The notes: a model not told the origin generated them from the sequence alone. A stretch of DNA of 64,000 bases from Rhizobiales bacterium Ga0077537 (GCA_001464955.1 LNEM01000009.1:372001-436000), one strand, 5' to 3'. Numbered from the stretch's first letter, positions 28,040 through 37,749 are shown. Numbers and translations: made by a program.

Positions 28040-28819
28040 ATGGATGTCGTCAAACTCGAGAAGCGCGGAGCCGTGGCCATTCTGAGGCTCGACGACCCAG
28101 CCGTCATGAACGCGCTTTCGCCCGGCATCAAGGCGGGCCTGCAGGAGAAGGTGCCGCAGGTGCTCGAGGACGACAGCATCCGGTGCATCGTGCTGACTGG
28201 GACGGGGAAGGCGTTCTGCGCCGGGGGCGATATCCGCGCGATGCAGGACCCGGCTGGGCGCACGGCACCCGCGGTCCGGCGGCGGATGCAGGCCGTCCAC
28301 ACGTGGACGGAAGCGCTGCTCGGCGCGGACAAGCCGGTCGTCGCGGCCGTCAACGGTGCGGCCGTCGGGGGCGGCCTCGCGCTGGCGCTGCTCGCGGACA
28401 TCGTCATCGCCAGTTCGAGCGCTTACTTCATGAGCGGGTATTCGAAGCTCGGGGCGCTCCCGGATATCGGTGTGCTGCAGACGCTGCCCTGGGCCATCGG
28501 TAGCCTTCGCGCCAACGAGATGATCCTGCTCAACCGGCGCTACACGGCCGAGGAAGCCGTGCAGATCGGCCTCGTCAACCGGTGCGTCGCGCCCGAGGCG
28601 CTGATGGACACCGCCATGGCGGCCGCTAACGAGCTGGCATCGGGGCCGCGGGCGATGCTCACGATGTCGAAGGTGATGATGAGGCGCGCCTACGAATCGA
28701 GCTTCGAGGAATTCCTCGAGCGGGAAGCGATCGCGCAGGGGGTCGCTTTCGGCAGTCCCGAGTTCGCGGAGGGGGTCGACGCCTTTCTCGCCAAGCGCAA
28801 GCCCGACTTCAATCGCTGA
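28040..28819 (+). CDS. Enoyl-CoA hydratase/isomerase family protein
   Basis: A 259-residue crotonase-fold protein. The oxyanion-hole segments are visible (GKAFCAGGDIRAM and NGAAVGGGLALALLADIVIA). In the second catalytic position, where classical hydratases have Glu (PEVxxGxxP), this protein reads YSKLGALPDIGV, so the usual glutamates are not obvious and the reaction may be an isomerisation or other crotonase chemistry. The ATG at 28040 is preceded by GGAGG. It is divergent from trpC and convergent with tusA, so it is probably monocistronic. Confidence 0.82.
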   Translation: MDVVKLEKRGAVAILRLDDPAVMNALSPGIKAGLQEKVPQVLEDDSIRCIVLTGTGKAFCAGGDIRAMQDPAGRTAPAVRRRMQAVHTWTEALLGADKPVVAAVNGAAVGGGLALALLADIVIASSSAYFMSGYSKLGALPDIGVLQTLPWAIGSLRANEMILLNRRYTAEEAVQIGLVNRCVAPEALMDTAMAAANELASGPRAMLTMSKVMMRRAYESSFEEFLEREAIAQGVAFGSPEFAEGVDAFLAKRKPDFNR

Positions 28820-28834
28820 CGGTGGTCGGGTAGC

Positions 28835-29062
28835 TCAGACATCCCGACGGATGACGAACCGGTAGACCCCGCCGGTCGTTGCCTGCTCGACGAGCGTGTG
28901 CCGGCCCGACTCGCAGAGCGCCGTCACGTCCCGGACAGCTGCCGGATCGGTCGCCAGCAGCTCGATCGTGCCCCCCGGGGCGACCGACCGCAGGGCCTTG
29001 GTCGCCTTCAGGATCGGCAGCGGGCAATTGAGATCGCGGGCGTCGACGAGCTTGTCTGCCAT
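28835..29062 (-). CDS. tusA: Sulfur carrier/sulfurtransferase TusA family protein
   Basis: A 75-residue TusA-like protein with the family signature LNCPLPILKA; Cys13 is the persulfide-forming residue. The fold continues with GGTIELLATDPAAVRDV and ends in YRFVIRRDV. TusA-like proteins relay sulfur for tRNA thiolation, molybdenum cofactor maturation or sulfur oxidation. Nearby molybdenum-cofactor genes and soxYZ and yedE elsewhere in the window fit, but no adjacent partner tells which role applies. It is convergent with the enoyl-CoA hydratase gene, 15 bp away. Confidence 0.88.
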   Translation of the reverse strand: MADKLVDARDLNCPLPILKATKALRSVAPGGTIELLATDPAAVRDVTALCESGRHTLVEQATTGGVYRFVIRRDV

Positions 29063-29299
29063 GGGCCTATGGTCCCGGGTGGGGTCGGCGTGTGTGGGGC
29101 CCGCTTTACGTCACGGTGACCGTGGCGTCGAGGCCGTCCGGAGCGCCCCGACGTCCGCGGACGCCGACCGGACCGCGCTTGCACGGGAGGTAACATCGTT
29201 GCAGTGTCCTGCCGGCCGCGAGTCGGGCTCTCGACGGGTGCGTCGGGGCCGGTGCCGAGGTTGGAGCAGACGGGGCTTGTACCCGGACGTGGGGGATGG

Positions 29300-31651
29300 A
29301 TGGCAGACGCCGGCGAGCCGAGGCGATCGTTCGTCTTCACGTTCGGGCTGGAGCGGCTCGGGCTTCTTGCGTTGCGCGCGCCGTGGCTTTCGGCGGTCCT
29401 CATCCTCGCCCTGTCGGCTTTGGCCGTGGTCGGGGTGCTGCGGCTCAAGGTGGACGACAGTCTCTCCGAACTCTTCCGCACAAATACAGCAGAATTTCGC
29501 CAGTACGAGGCCATCGACAGGCTGTTTCCGTCGAGCGAGTACGACGTGCTTGTCGTCGTCGAGGGGGCGGATCTGCTCTCGCGCGAGAAGCTCTCGGCCT
29601 TCAGCGAGGCCATGGTCGAGCTGCAGCTGACGGATGGCGTCAAAGGCCTCGTCTCGATGCTCTCGGCGCGCGGGAAGCCGGACGCCACGGGTTACGCGCC
29701 GCCCGTCGTCCCCGACGAGTTGCCGCAGGGGGCCGCCTACGACGACGTGATCAAGCGGCTGCGGAGCAACGAGATCGTCACCGGCAAGTTCCTGTCGGAC
29801 GATGGAACGCTGGCACTCGCCGTTCTTTCTCTCGATCGCACCCTGGTCGAAGAGAGGGGGGCCAAGGCCGTCATCGGCGCGATCCGGACCGCCGTCGAGA
29901 CGGCGCTTCAGGGCTCGGGTCTGAAGGTGCAACTTACCGGTGCGCCGGTCATGCAACTCGAGATCCGCAATGCCGTGGAACGTGACCGCCTCATCTACAA
30001 TGGTCTCGGTTTCCTCATCGGTGCGGGCATTGCCTTCCTGTTCTTCCGTCGGGTGTCGTTGACGCTGATCGCGATCGCAGGGCCGTCGATCGCGATTCTG
30101 TGGACGCTCGGTGTCGTCGGCGGGCTCGACTACCGGCTCAATCTCTTCATCAATGTCATCACGCCGCTCATCCTAGTGTCGGGTTTTTCCGATTCCATGC
30201 ACCTCGTGTTCGCCATCCGGCGGGACATCATGGCGGGCGTCGATCGCGTGACGGCCGCGCGCAACGCGATCCTCGACGTGGCGCCTGCATGTCTGCTGAC
30301 GGCGATGAACGCAGCGCTGGCACTTCTGTCGTTCTCGTTCGCCGAGAGCGCGCTGATCCGGACCTTCGGAACGGCGGCGCTTCTGGCGGTCTGCATCTCC
30401 TATGTCGCGGTCGCCGTGGTGGTGCCGACGCTGGCGGCGCTTCTGATCCGCAAGGAGCCCAGGGCCGATCCAGCCGTCGAGCCCAACAGCGACGGCGGTA
30501 TCGGCATCGTCGGACGGATCACGGACGGCATAGCGCGCGCGGTCATCAAGGCCCCGCTGGGCTGGACCATCGCATCGGTGGCTGCGGTCGGGATCGCGGC
30601 CGCCGGATACGTGCAGCTCGTCCCGCAATACCGGCTCGCCGACCAGGTGCCCGACAAGGAGCAGGCGCTGGCCGCGACGGGGCGGCTCGACCAGAAGCTC
30701 ACCGGAGCCAATCCGGTGCACGTCATGATCCGCTGGGCCGGGCCGCACGGGCTCTACGATCCGGCCACGGTCAGCACCATCGCGGCGGCGCACGAGGTGC
30801 TCGAAAAGACCGCGGGCCTCGGCAACGTCTGGTCGCTGGAGAGCCTTCGGCGCTGGCTCGCCGACGCGGGCGACACGCGCATCGAGACGGTGGAGCGCTA
30901 CGTCAAGGTGCTGCCGGAACATCTCGTCCGCCGCTTCATCGCGGAGGGCGAGAAGGCCGTGCTGGTGACCGGCCGGCTCCCCGATGTCGATTCAAGCCAG
31001 ATCCTGCCCGTCGTCGAGAAGATCGACGCCGCGCTCGATCCCGTCCGCAAGCTGCATCCCGGGTTCGAGATCTCCGTCACCGGCCTCCCCGCCATCGCGG
31101 CTCGCAACTCGGCGCGGCTCATCGGGGAGCTCAACTGGGGGCTCGTCGGGGACATGTTCGTGATCTTCATATTCCTCGGTATTGCGCTGCGCTCGCTGCT
31201 GGCGGGCGTCGCGAGCATCCTCCCGTCGGTGTTCCCGATCTTCGCGACCGGCGCGCTGCTGCACTGGTCGGGGGAGGGGCTGCAGTTCGCATCCATCATC
31301 GCGATCACCGTCGCGTTCGCGCTCGCGATCGATTCGACCATTCATTTCCTCAACCGGTTCCATCTCGAGGAAGCGCGGCCCGACGTCACCTCCACGGCCG
31401 ATGCGCTGCTCCGGACGGTGCATCACATCGGGCCGGCCGTCGTCCTGACGACAATCGTGCTCGCGTTGGGTCTCGGCGTGACGATCCTCTCGGATCTGCC
31501 GTCCCTGCGCCTCTTCGGGAAGCTCGCCGGGTTCTGTCTTTTCGTGTCGTTGATCGGGCAGCTCGTCATATTGCCGGCGTCGATCGCGCTCTTTCGGTCG
31601 TTGGTACCGAAGCGGGCGGCGGCCACGCATGTGCTGGAGGAAGCGCGATGA
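29300..31651 (+). CDS. MMPL/RND-superfamily exporter
   Basis: A 783-residue membrane protein with the RND/MMPL (SSD-like) layout: one helix near residue 30, a large periplasmic loop to about 235, five helices (GLGFLIGAGIAFLFFRR, then NLFINVITPLILVSGFSDSMHLVFA with the conserved Asp), then a second copy of the plan in the C-terminal half (VGDMFVIFIFLGIALRSLL and AITVAFALAIDSTIHFLNRF). The duplicated D-S motifs in the fourth helix of each half suggest proton-coupled export. The substrate is unknown; relatives move lipids or hopanoids (HpnN). It overlaps the threonine aldolase gene by 4 bp. Confidence 0.85.
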   Translation: MADAGEPRRSFVFTFGLERLGLLALRAPWLSAVLILALSALAVVGVLRLKVDDSLSELFRTNTAEFRQYEAIDRLFPSSEYDVLVVVEGADLLSREKLSAFSEAMVELQLTDGVKGLVSMLSARGKPDATGYAPPVVPDELPQGAAYDDVIKRLRSNEIVTGKFLSDDGTLALAVLSLDRTLVEERGAKAVIGAIRTAVETALQGSGLKVQLTGAPVMQLEIRNAVERDRLIYNGLGFLIGAGIAFLFFRRVSLTLIAIAGPSIAILWTLGVVGGLDYRLNLFINVITPLILVSGFSDSMHLVFAIRRDIMAGVDRVTAARNAILDVAPACLLTAMNAALALLSFSFAESALIRTFGTAALLAVCISYVAVAVVVPTLAALLIRKEPRADPAVEPNSDGGIGIVGRITDGIARAVIKAPLGWTIASVAAVGIAAAGYVQLVPQYRLADQVPDKEQALAATGRLDQKLTGANPVHVMIRWAGPHGLYDPATVSTIAAAHEVLEKTAGLGNVWSLESLRRWLADAGDTRIETVERYVKVLPEHLVRRFIAEGEKAVLVTGRLPDVDSSQILPVVEKIDAALDPVRKLHPGFEISVTGLPAIAARNSARLIGELNWGLVGDMFVIFIFLGIALRSLLAGVASILPSVFPIFATGALLHWSGEGLQFASIIAITVAFALAIDSTIHFLNRFHLEEARPDVTSTADALLRTVHHIGPAVVLTTIVLALGLGVTILSDLPSLRLFGKLAGFCLFVSLIGQLVILPASIALFRSLVPKRAAATHVLEEAR

Positions 31652-32688
31652 CGGAGCCCGCCCAGCAGTTCGCATCCGATAATCAGGCCGGGATCTGTCC
31701 CGAGGCGCTGGCGGCGCTCGTTGCAGCCAATGCCGGTGGGCACGTGCCGTCCTACGGCGACGACGGCTGGACGGTCGCGCTCAGGGAGCGGATGTGCCGC
31801 CTCTTCGAAACGGATACGGCGCAGACGTTCCTCGTCTTCAACGGCACGGCGGCCAACGCGCTGGCGCTGTCGGCGCTCTGCCGTCCGTTCGAAGCGACGA
31901 TCTGCCATGCCTTTTCGCACATCGAGACCGACGAGGCGGGAGCGCCCGAGGTCTTCTCCGGCGGCGCCAAGCTGCTCACCGTCGATACACCCGGCGGCAA
32001 GCTGACGCTGGACGCGGTCGACGCGGCCGCGCGTCGGTACGAAGGCTTCCATCACGTGAAAGCGCGGGCGCTCTCGCTGACGCAGTCGACGGAACTCGGG
32101 ACAATTTATTCGCTGGCGGAACTCGGTGCGCTTTCGGCGGTGGCACGGCGGCACGGGCTTCGCGTCCACATGGACGGCGCGCGGTTCGCCAATGCGGTGG
32201 CGGCACTGGGTTGCGCGCCGGCGGATGCCTCATGGCGCGCCGGCGTCGATGTCCTCTCGTTCGGGCTCACCAAGAACGGGCTGGCGCTGGGCGAAGCCAT
32301 CGTCTTCTTCGATGCCGCGCTGGCCGAAAGCTTCGCGTGGCGGGTCAAGCAGATGGGGCAGCTCGCGTCGAAGATGCGGTTTCTCGCGGCGCCATGGCTC
32401 GCCATGCTCGAAGACGATACGTGGCTGCGACACGCGCGGCATGCCAATGCCATGGCGGCGCGGCTGGCGGCGGGACTCGCCCCTGTCGCGGGTGTTCGTC
32501 TGCTGCACACGGTCGAGGCCAACGCGGTGTTCGCCGATCTTCCGGTCGCCGTTCAGGCGCGGCTCAGGGCCAAGGGCTGGCGTTTCTACACGTTCCTCGG
32601 CGAGACGGGCTGCCGGCTGATGTGTGCCTGGGACACGACGCCCGAAACCGTCGACCGGTTCGTCGCGGACATCGCGCTCTCTGCCTGA
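31648..32688 (+). CDS. Low-specificity L-threonine aldolase family protein
   Basis: A PLP-dependent fold type I enzyme of 346 residues that would cleave L-threonine/allo-threonine to glycine and acetaldehyde. Visible are the N-terminal FASDNQAGICPEAL, GHVPSYGDDGWT, FNGTAANALAL, the HMDGARFANA segment with the PLP-contacting Asp, and the Schiff-base Lys in SFGLTKNGLALGEA. The ATG overlaps the stop of the MMPL exporter gene (ATGA), so the two are translated from one message, an unusual pairing. A hairpin follows 20 bp after the stop. Confidence 0.9.
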   Translation: MTEPAQQFASDNQAGICPEALAALVAANAGGHVPSYGDDGWTVALRERMCRLFETDTAQTFLVFNGTAANALALSALCRPFEATICHAFSHIETDEAGAPEVFSGGAKLLTVDTPGGKLTLDAVDAAARRYEGFHHVKARALSLTQSTELGTIYSLAELGALSAVARRHGLRVHMDGARFANAVAALGCAPADASWRAGVDVLSFGLTKNGLALGEAIVFFDAALAESFAWRVKQMGQLASKMRFLAAPWLAMLEDDTWLRHARHANAMAARLAAGLAPVAGVRLLHTVEANAVFADLPVAVQARLRAKGWRFYTFLGETGCRLMCAWDTTPETVDRFVADIALSA

Positions 32689-32708
32689 ACCTTTGCGTGA
32701 ACGAGAAA

Positions 32709-32733
32709 GGGACGGCCGTTTCCGGACCGTCCC
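32709..32733. terminator. Hairpin between threonine aldolase and the convergent secreted-protein gene
   Basis: GGGACGG and CCGTCCC form a 7-bp perfect stem around an 11-base loop. On the minus strand it is followed by CTTTCTCGTT, a weak U-tract; on the plus strand there is none. It could act in both directions between the convergent genes. Confidence 0.5.
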
Positions 32734-32759
32734 TCCAACTCACGACCCTCAGCCGGCCG

Positions 32760-33173
32760 TTACTGGCTCTCGATCACGCCGAGGATGTCCTTGGCGAGCG
32801 AGGCGGCCTGCTCGAAATTGCTGGCGTCGCACATCGTCTCCATCTTGGTGAAGAGCTCGTCGAGCTTCTCGAGCTTCTCATCGGAGAACTGCTTGCCTTC
32901 CGCGGACTGGCCGAGTTCGGCGGCTGCCGCGATGCAGTTGTCGAGCGACGTCTGGGTCGCGGTCGGGTCGACGGTCGCTTCCGCCGTGGCGGCGGGTTCC
33001 GTCGGAGCCGGTGCGGCCTGTGTTTCGACCGGCGCCGGGGTGGGAGCCGGTGCTGCAGCCGGAGGCGTCTGCGTCTGCTCGATCGCGGGCGCCGTCGGGG
33101 CGGGCTGCTGGGCCATCGCCGTGCCGGCGACGAGGAGGCTCAGAGCGGCTGCGGTTGCCATGCGCATGATCAT
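32760..33173 (-). CDS. Small secreted protein with Pro/Ala/Thr-rich linker
   Basis: I do not recognise a family. The 137-residue product has a clear Sec signal peptide (MRMATAAALSLLVAGTAMAQ, cleavage after AMA), then about 60 residues rich in Pro, Ala, Thr and Gln that look disordered, then a helical C-terminal domain of about 65 residues with two cysteines (DNCIAAAAELG and METMCDASNF) that could form a disulfide. A periplasmic or envelope-anchored role is likely. The ATG at 33173 follows AAGGAA. It stands alone between convergent ltaE-like and upstream gph. Confidence 0.65.
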   Translation of the reverse strand: MIMRMATAAALSLLVAGTAMAQQPAPTAPAIEQTQTPPAAAPAPTPAPVETQAAPAPTEPAATAEATVDPTATQTSLDNCIAAAAELGQSAEGKQFSDEKLEKLDELFTKMETMCDASNFEQAASLAKDILGVIESQ

Positions 33174-33266
33174 CGGTGGTTCCTTGTTCGTCGTTGCCCT
33201 CAACTCACGAACACGGTTCTGCGCTTTGATTATGACTGGAAATCGGCCGCAACCTGAAGAGGTCGT

Positions 33267-33947
33267 TCAGGAACGCGGGCCGCTGGTGAGGCGTTCGATC
33301 GCGAGTACGAGATGGTCGTAGTGATGGACGACCTCGTCGGGCGCGAGATCGGCGATCGGCACATCGGTGTAGCCGAAGGGGACACCGATCACCGGCACAC
33401 CGGCAGCGCGTGCCGTCTTGATGTCGGTGTCGCTGTCGCCGACCATGACGGCGCGGGCCGGGTCACCACCAGCCATCCGGATGGCGCCGAGGAGATGGTC
33501 CGGATGCGGCTTGTAGACGGGGAACGTGTCGCGGCCGGCGATGGCTGCGAAGCGGCGGTCAAGTCCGAGGGTCTCGAGCAGGGTGCGTGACAGGCCTTCC
33601 CGCTTGTTCGTGCAGACCGCGAGGGTAGCGCCGGCGGCAGCGAGCGTGTCGAGGGCGGTCTCGAGGCCGGGGAAGGCGTGGCTTTCCACGGCAATGTTCG
33701 TCGCGTAGTGGTCGAGGAACACGTCGAGCAGCTTGTCGACCTCGGCTTCGGACAGGCGGGCGTCGCGGATTTCGAGGCCTTTCACGATCATGGCGCGGCC
33801 GCCGAAGCTGATCGACGGGCGGATGGCGGCGGGCTCGACGGGGGCGAGCCCGGCGAGTGCCAGCACGTGGTTCGTCGAGCGGATCAGGTCCGGCGCGGTC
33901 TCGACCAGCGTGCCGTCCAGATCGAAGACTACGGTGAGGTCGCGCAT
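33267..33947 (-). CDS. gph: HAD-family phosphoglycolate phosphatase
   Basis: A 226-residue HAD hydrolase. The nucleophile Asp9 is in VVFDLDGTLVET, motif II is AVCTNKR, and motifs III/IV are KPHPDHLLGAIR with VMVGDSDTDIKTARAAG. The cap domain and length match Gph, which removes 2-phosphoglycolate arising from DNA repair or from oxygenase reactions. Related HAD enzymes with other substrates cannot be excluded. The ATG at 33947 has GGAGC upstream; an in-frame ATG at 33995 would add 16 residues. It lies next to rpiA and gabD but on the opposite strand. Confidence 0.85.
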   Translation of the reverse strand: MRDLTVVFDLDGTLVETAPDLIRSTNHVLALAGLAPVEPAAIRPSISFGGRAMIVKGLEIRDARLSEAEVDKLLDVFLDHYATNIAVESHAFPGLETALDTLAAAGATLAVCTNKREGLSRTLLETLGLDRRFAAIAGRDTFPVYKPHPDHLLGAIRMAGGDPARAVMVGDSDTDIKTARAAGVPVIGVPFGYTDVPIADLAPDEVVHHYDHLVLAIERLTSGPRS

Positions 33948-34097
33948 GGGTCGGATGCTCCAGGTTCGGGGACGTTCGTGCACTGCATCTAGCATCCCAT
34001 GAGGGAGGCGTCTGCTTGCGTGATCGGTCGGCGGGGCCTACCTGTAGCGTCATGATCGCCCGGACCGGGCGCCCCACCCCTCATGCCGGAGGCTCAG

Positions 34098-35540
34098 ATG
34101 GACAAGAAGGTCGCATCGCTCATCAAGACGCAGTGCTACATCGACGGCCAGTGGGTCGGGAAGCCGGAGATCGCCGTCACAAATCCGGCCACGGGCGAAG
34201 AGATCGCCAAGGTGCCGCGCCTCGGGGCAGCCGAGACCCGGCAGGCGATCGACGCCGCCGAGAAGGCGTTCGGGCCGTGGAGCCGGATGCTCGCCAAGGA
34301 GCGCGCCGCGATCCTCCGGCGCTGGTTCGATCTCCAGGTGGCGCACGCCGACGAGCTGGCGATGATCCTCACGAGCGAACAGGGCAAGCCGCTCGCCGAG
34401 GCACGGGGCGAGATCCTCTATGGCGCGGCGTTCACCGAATTCTATGCCGAGGAGGCGAAGCGCATCTATGGCGAGACGATCCCGACCTTCAAGCAGGGCA
34501 GCCGGATCATCGTCATCAAGCAGCCGCTCGGTGTCATCGGCGCGATCACGCCGTGGAACTTCCCGCACGCCATGATCACGCGGAAGGTGTCGCCGGCACT
34601 CGCGGCGGGCTGCACGGTCGTCTGCAAGCCGGCGACCGAGACGCCACTGACGGCGCTGGCGCTCGCCGAGCTCGCGCGGCAGGCCGGCATTCCGCCGGGC
34701 GTGTTCAACGTCATCACGGGTAAGTCGGCCGAGATCGGACAGGAACTGACCACGAGCCCGAAGGTGCGCGGGATCACGTTCACGGGCTCGACCGAAATCG
34801 GCAAGGTGCTGATGGCGCAGTCGGCCTCGACCATCAAGAAGGTGGAGCTGGAACTCGGCGGCAATGCGCCTTTCCTCGTCTTCGACGACGCCGACATCGA
34901 CAAGGCGATCGAGGGCGCCATGGCGTCGAAATACCGGAACGCCGGACAGACGTGCGTCTGCGCCAACCGTTTCCTTGTGCAGGAAGGCGTCTACGACGAG
35001 TTCGTCGCGAAGCTCGCCAAGACCGCTGCCGCCATGAAGGTCGGCAACGGCGTCGAGGCCGGTGTCGCGCAGGGGCCGCTGATCAATCCGGCGGCCATCG
35101 CGAAGGTCGAGGAGCATATCGCGGATGCGGTCGCCAAGGGTGCGAAGATCGTCACGGGCGGCAAACGGCACACGCTCGGGGGCACGTTCTTCGAGCCGAC
35201 GGTGCTCGCCAACGTGACGCCCGACATGAAATGCGCCCGTGAGGAGACGTTCGGCCCCGTCGCGCCGGTCTTCAAGTTCAAGACCGAGGAGGAGGGGATC
35301 CGCATGGCGAACGACACCGAGTTCGGGCTCGCCTGCTACTTCTATGCCCGTGATATCGGCCGGGTCTGGCGCGTGGCGGAAGGCCTCGAGTACGGCATGG
35401 TGGGCATCAACGAGGGCATCATTTCGACCGAGTTGGCGCCGTTCGGCGGCGTCAAGGAATCCGGTCTCGGTCGGGAGGGCTCGAGCCACGGCATCGACGG
35501 GTTCGTCGAGCTGAAGTACATGCTCATGGGCGGGATCTGA
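34098..35540 (+). CDS. gabD: NAD(P)-dependent succinate-semialdehyde dehydrogenase
   Basis: Oxidises succinate semialdehyde to succinate, ending GABA and related catabolism. The 480-residue aldehyde dehydrogenase shows the [21 protein letters not shown] and FTGSTEIGK cofactor-binding regions, the general-base Glu in [11 protein letters not shown] and the catalytic Cys in [12 protein letters not shown]; Cys-x-Cys at this place is typical of GabD. The closing [14 protein letters not shown] motif also fits the class. The ATG at 34098 follows GGAGG; an ATG 15 bases earlier is less well placed. It is followed by rpiA after 5 bp. Confidence 0.92.
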   Translation: MDKKVASLIKTQCYIDGQWVGKPEIAVTNPATGEEIAKVPRLGAAETRQAIDAAEKAFGPWSRMLAKERAAILRRWFDLQVAHADELAMILTSEQGKPLAEARGEILYGAAFTEFYAEEAKRIYGETIPTFKQGSRIIVIKQPLGVIGAITPWNFPHAMITRKVSPALAAGCTVVCKPATETPLTALALAELARQAGIPPGVFNVITGKSAEIGQELTTSPKVRGITFTGSTEIGKVLMAQSASTIKKVELELGGNAPFLVFDDADIDKAIEGAMASKYRNAGQTCVCANRFLVQEGVYDEFVAKLAKTAAAMKVGNGVEAGVAQGPLINPAAIAKVEEHIADAVAKGAKIVTGGKRHTLGGTFFEPTVLANVTPDMKCAREETFGPVAPVFKFKTEEEGIRMANDTEFGLACYFYARDIGRVWRVAEGLEYGMVGINEGIISTELAPFGGVKESGLGREGSSHGIDGFVELKYMLMGGI

Positions 35541-35545
35541 CCGCC

Positions 35546-36256
35546 GTGTCGAGCGAGGATCTCAAGCGTCAGGCCGCGCTGAAGGCCATTGAACTTGTCG
35601 AGCCGGGGATGCGTCTCGGGCTCGGCACCGGATCGACGGCCCGGCATTTCGTCGAACTGCTCGGCGACCGGGTGAAGGCGGGGCTCGACGTGCTGTGCGT
35701 GCCGACGTCGAACGCGACGCGCATCCAGGCCGAGAGCCTCGCCATTCCGCTGACGACACTCGAGGAAACGCCGGAGCTCGATCTGACGGTCGACGGCGCC
35801 GACGAGATCGACGAGGACCTGCGGCTGATCAAGGGGGGCGGCGGCGCGCTGCTTCGCGAGAAGATCGTCGCCATGGCGTCCGACCGGATGGTGGTCATCG
35901 CCGACGCCTCGAAACAGGTGGCGACGCTCGGCGCCTTCCCGCTCCCGGTCGAGGTGGTGCGCTTCGGTTTCCGCTCGACGGAGGCGTGGATCGAATCGTG
36001 CATCGAGGAGGCGGGAGCGCGCGGCAGCATGGCGCTGCGTCTTGCGGCCGGCGGCGAGCCGTTCATCACCGACAACGGCAACTACATCATCGATCTCAAG
36101 CTCGGACGCATCAACGAGGCGGAATTGCTCGACGAACTGCTGCGCTCGGTGCCGGGCGTGGTCGAGACTGGGCTCTTCCTCGGCATCTGCGACCTCGCCT
36201 ACATCGCGACGCCGGATGGTGTCCGGACGCTTCAGGTCGATCGCTCGGTGGATTGA
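35546..36256 (+). CDS. rpiA: Ribose-5-phosphate isomerase A
   Basis: Interconverts ribose 5-phosphate and ribulose 5-phosphate. The 236-residue protein has [15 protein letters not shown] near the N-terminus, the catalytic [11 protein letters not shown] motif, [13 protein letters not shown] and a C-terminal [14 protein letters not shown]. It starts with GTG at 35546, five bases after the gabD stop, so it is co-transcribed with gabD and probably with gor, which follows after 37 bp. Production of ribose 5-phosphate also serves prs at the right end of the window, though the two are not linked physically. Confidence 0.95.
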   Translation: MSSEDLKRQAALKAIELVEPGMRLGLGTGSTARHFVELLGDRVKAGLDVLCVPTSNATRIQAESLAIPLTTLEETPELDLTVDGADEIDEDLRLIKGGGGALLREKIVAMASDRMVVIADASKQVATLGAFPLPVEVVRFGFRSTEAWIESCIEEAGARGSMALRLAAGGEPFITDNGNYIIDLKLGRINEAELLDELLRSVPGVVETGLFLGICDLAYIATPDGVRTLQVDRSVD

Positions 36257-36293
36257 TCCCGGCAAACGCATTCCTGACGATAGGCACGCTCCC

Positions 36294-37676
36294 ATGACGC
36301 ACTACGACTACGATCTGTTCGTGATCGGCGCCGGCTCTGGCGGCGTCCGCGCCGCGAGAATCGCCGCGACGCACGGGGCCAAGGTGGCGATCGCGGAGGA
36401 ATACCGGTTCGGCGGCACGTGCGTCATCCGCGGCTGCGTCCCGAAGAAGCTCCTCGTCTATGCGAGCCGGTTCCACGACGAGTTCGAGGATGCGGCGGGC
36501 TTCGGGTGGACGGTCGGTGCGAGCCGCTTCGACTGGTCGACGCTGATCGCCAACAAGGACAAGGAGATCGACCGGCTCGAGGGGATCTACAAGCGGAACC
36601 TGGAGCGGGCCGGCGTCGCCATCTTCGAGAGCCGGGCCGTGCTCGAGGGGCCGCATACGGTGCGTCTGCTAAAGTCGCACAAGACGGTGCGGGCGAAGAC
36701 GATCCTGATCGCCACGGGCGGCTGGCCGAACGTCGACGCCGAGCTCGAAGGGCGCGAGCACGTCATCACGTCGAACGAGGCGTTTCACCTGAAGGAGTTG
36801 CCGAAGCGGGTGATCGTCGCCGGAGGCGGTTATATCGCGGTCGAGTTCGCGGGCATCTTTGCGGGTCTCGGCGCCGAGACGACGCTGATCTACCGGGGGC
36901 CGAAGATCCTCAGGGGCTTCGACGAGGATGTCAGGGATTCGCTGATGGAGGAGTTGCCGCGGCGCGGCATCCGCATCGTCACGGAGAAGGTTTTCACGCG
37001 CATCGAGAAGACAGCCGATGGGCTCGTTGGCCACATGACGGGCGGTGGCACGCTCGCGGCGGACCAGATCATGTTCGCCATCGGCCGCAGCCCGAACACG
37101 ACAGGCCTCGGGCTCGAGGCGGCCGGCGTCGAACTGGCGAGGGGCGGCGCGATCAAGGTCGATGCTGCGTCGCGGACGAACGTCGAGAGCATCTATGCGG
37201 TCGGCGATGTGACGGATCGGGTCGCATTGACGCCCGTGGCTATCCGTGAGGGCCACTCGCTCGCCGACCGGCTCTATGGCATGCGGGCGTGGACGACGGA
37301 GTACGAGATGATCCCGACGGCGGTGTTCTCCACGCCGGAAGTCGGCACCGTCGGCATGACCGAGGCCGAGGCGCGCACGGCGCACGGGGAGATCGACCTC
37401 TACAAGGCCCGGTTCCGGCCTATGAAGGGTACGCTCTCGGGGCGGGAGGAGCGCATGCTCATGAAGCTCATCGTGGACGCGAAAACCGATCGCGTGCTCG
37501 GCTGCCACATCGTGGGACCGGATGCCGGTGAGATGGTGCAGATGGCGGCCATCGCCATGCGGATGGGTGCAACGAAGGCGGACTTCGACCGCACCATGGC
37601 GCTGCATCCGAGTGCGGCGGAGGAACTGGTGACGATGCGCGAGAAGTGGCAGCCGCCGGCGTCATCCTCCTCCTGA
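36294..37676 (+). CDS. gor: Glutathione-disulfide reductase
   Basis: Flavoprotein disulfide reductase that regenerates glutathione with NADPH. The FAD site GAGSGGVRAARIAA is at the N-terminus; the redox disulfide is Cys43/Cys48 in GGTCVIRGCVPKK; the NAD(P) site is VAGGGYIAVEFAGI; and the C-terminal His-Glu pair is in ALHPSAAEELVTM. The CVIRGC form, in place of CVNVGC, is the alphaproteobacterial glutathione reductase variant. Length (460) is normal. The gene follows rpiA in the same direction. The last residues (PPASSSS) are a low-complexity tail. Confidence 0.93.
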   Translation: MTHYDYDLFVIGAGSGGVRAARIAATHGAKVAIAEEYRFGGTCVIRGCVPKKLLVYASRFHDEFEDAAGFGWTVGASRFDWSTLIANKDKEIDRLEGIYKRNLERAGVAIFESRAVLEGPHTVRLLKSHKTVRAKTILIATGGWPNVDAELEGREHVITSNEAFHLKELPKRVIVAGGGYIAVEFAGIFAGLGAETTLIYRGPKILRGFDEDVRDSLMEELPRRGIRIVTEKVFTRIEKTADGLVGHMTGGGTLAADQIMFAIGRSPNTTGLGLEAAGVELARGGAIKVDAASRTNVESIYAVGDVTDRVALTPVAIREGHSLADRLYGMRAWTTEYEMIPTAVFSTPEVGTVGMTEAEARTAHGEIDLYKARFRPMKGTLSGREERMLMKLIVDAKTDRVLGCHIVGPDAGEMVQMAAIAMRMGATKADFDRTMALHPSAAEELVTMREKWQPPASSSS

Positions 37677-37749
37677 CGCCCAATGTGTGGCCCGCGTGCG
37701 CCAGGGCGGCGGGCTGTTGACCGGACGACGTGCGGCAGACTTCCCCGAA

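Noticed and set aside
29008-29688. Minus-strand frames at the tusA / MMPL exporter boundary
   Set aside because: Ser/Arg-rich shadows; tusA and the exporter in their own frames carry clear motifs.
30100-32688. A single 862-codon protein including the threonine aldolase
   Set aside because: The upstream 516 codons are an Arg-rich out-of-frame shadow of the exporter; the aldolase proper starts at 31648 with an ATGA overlap.
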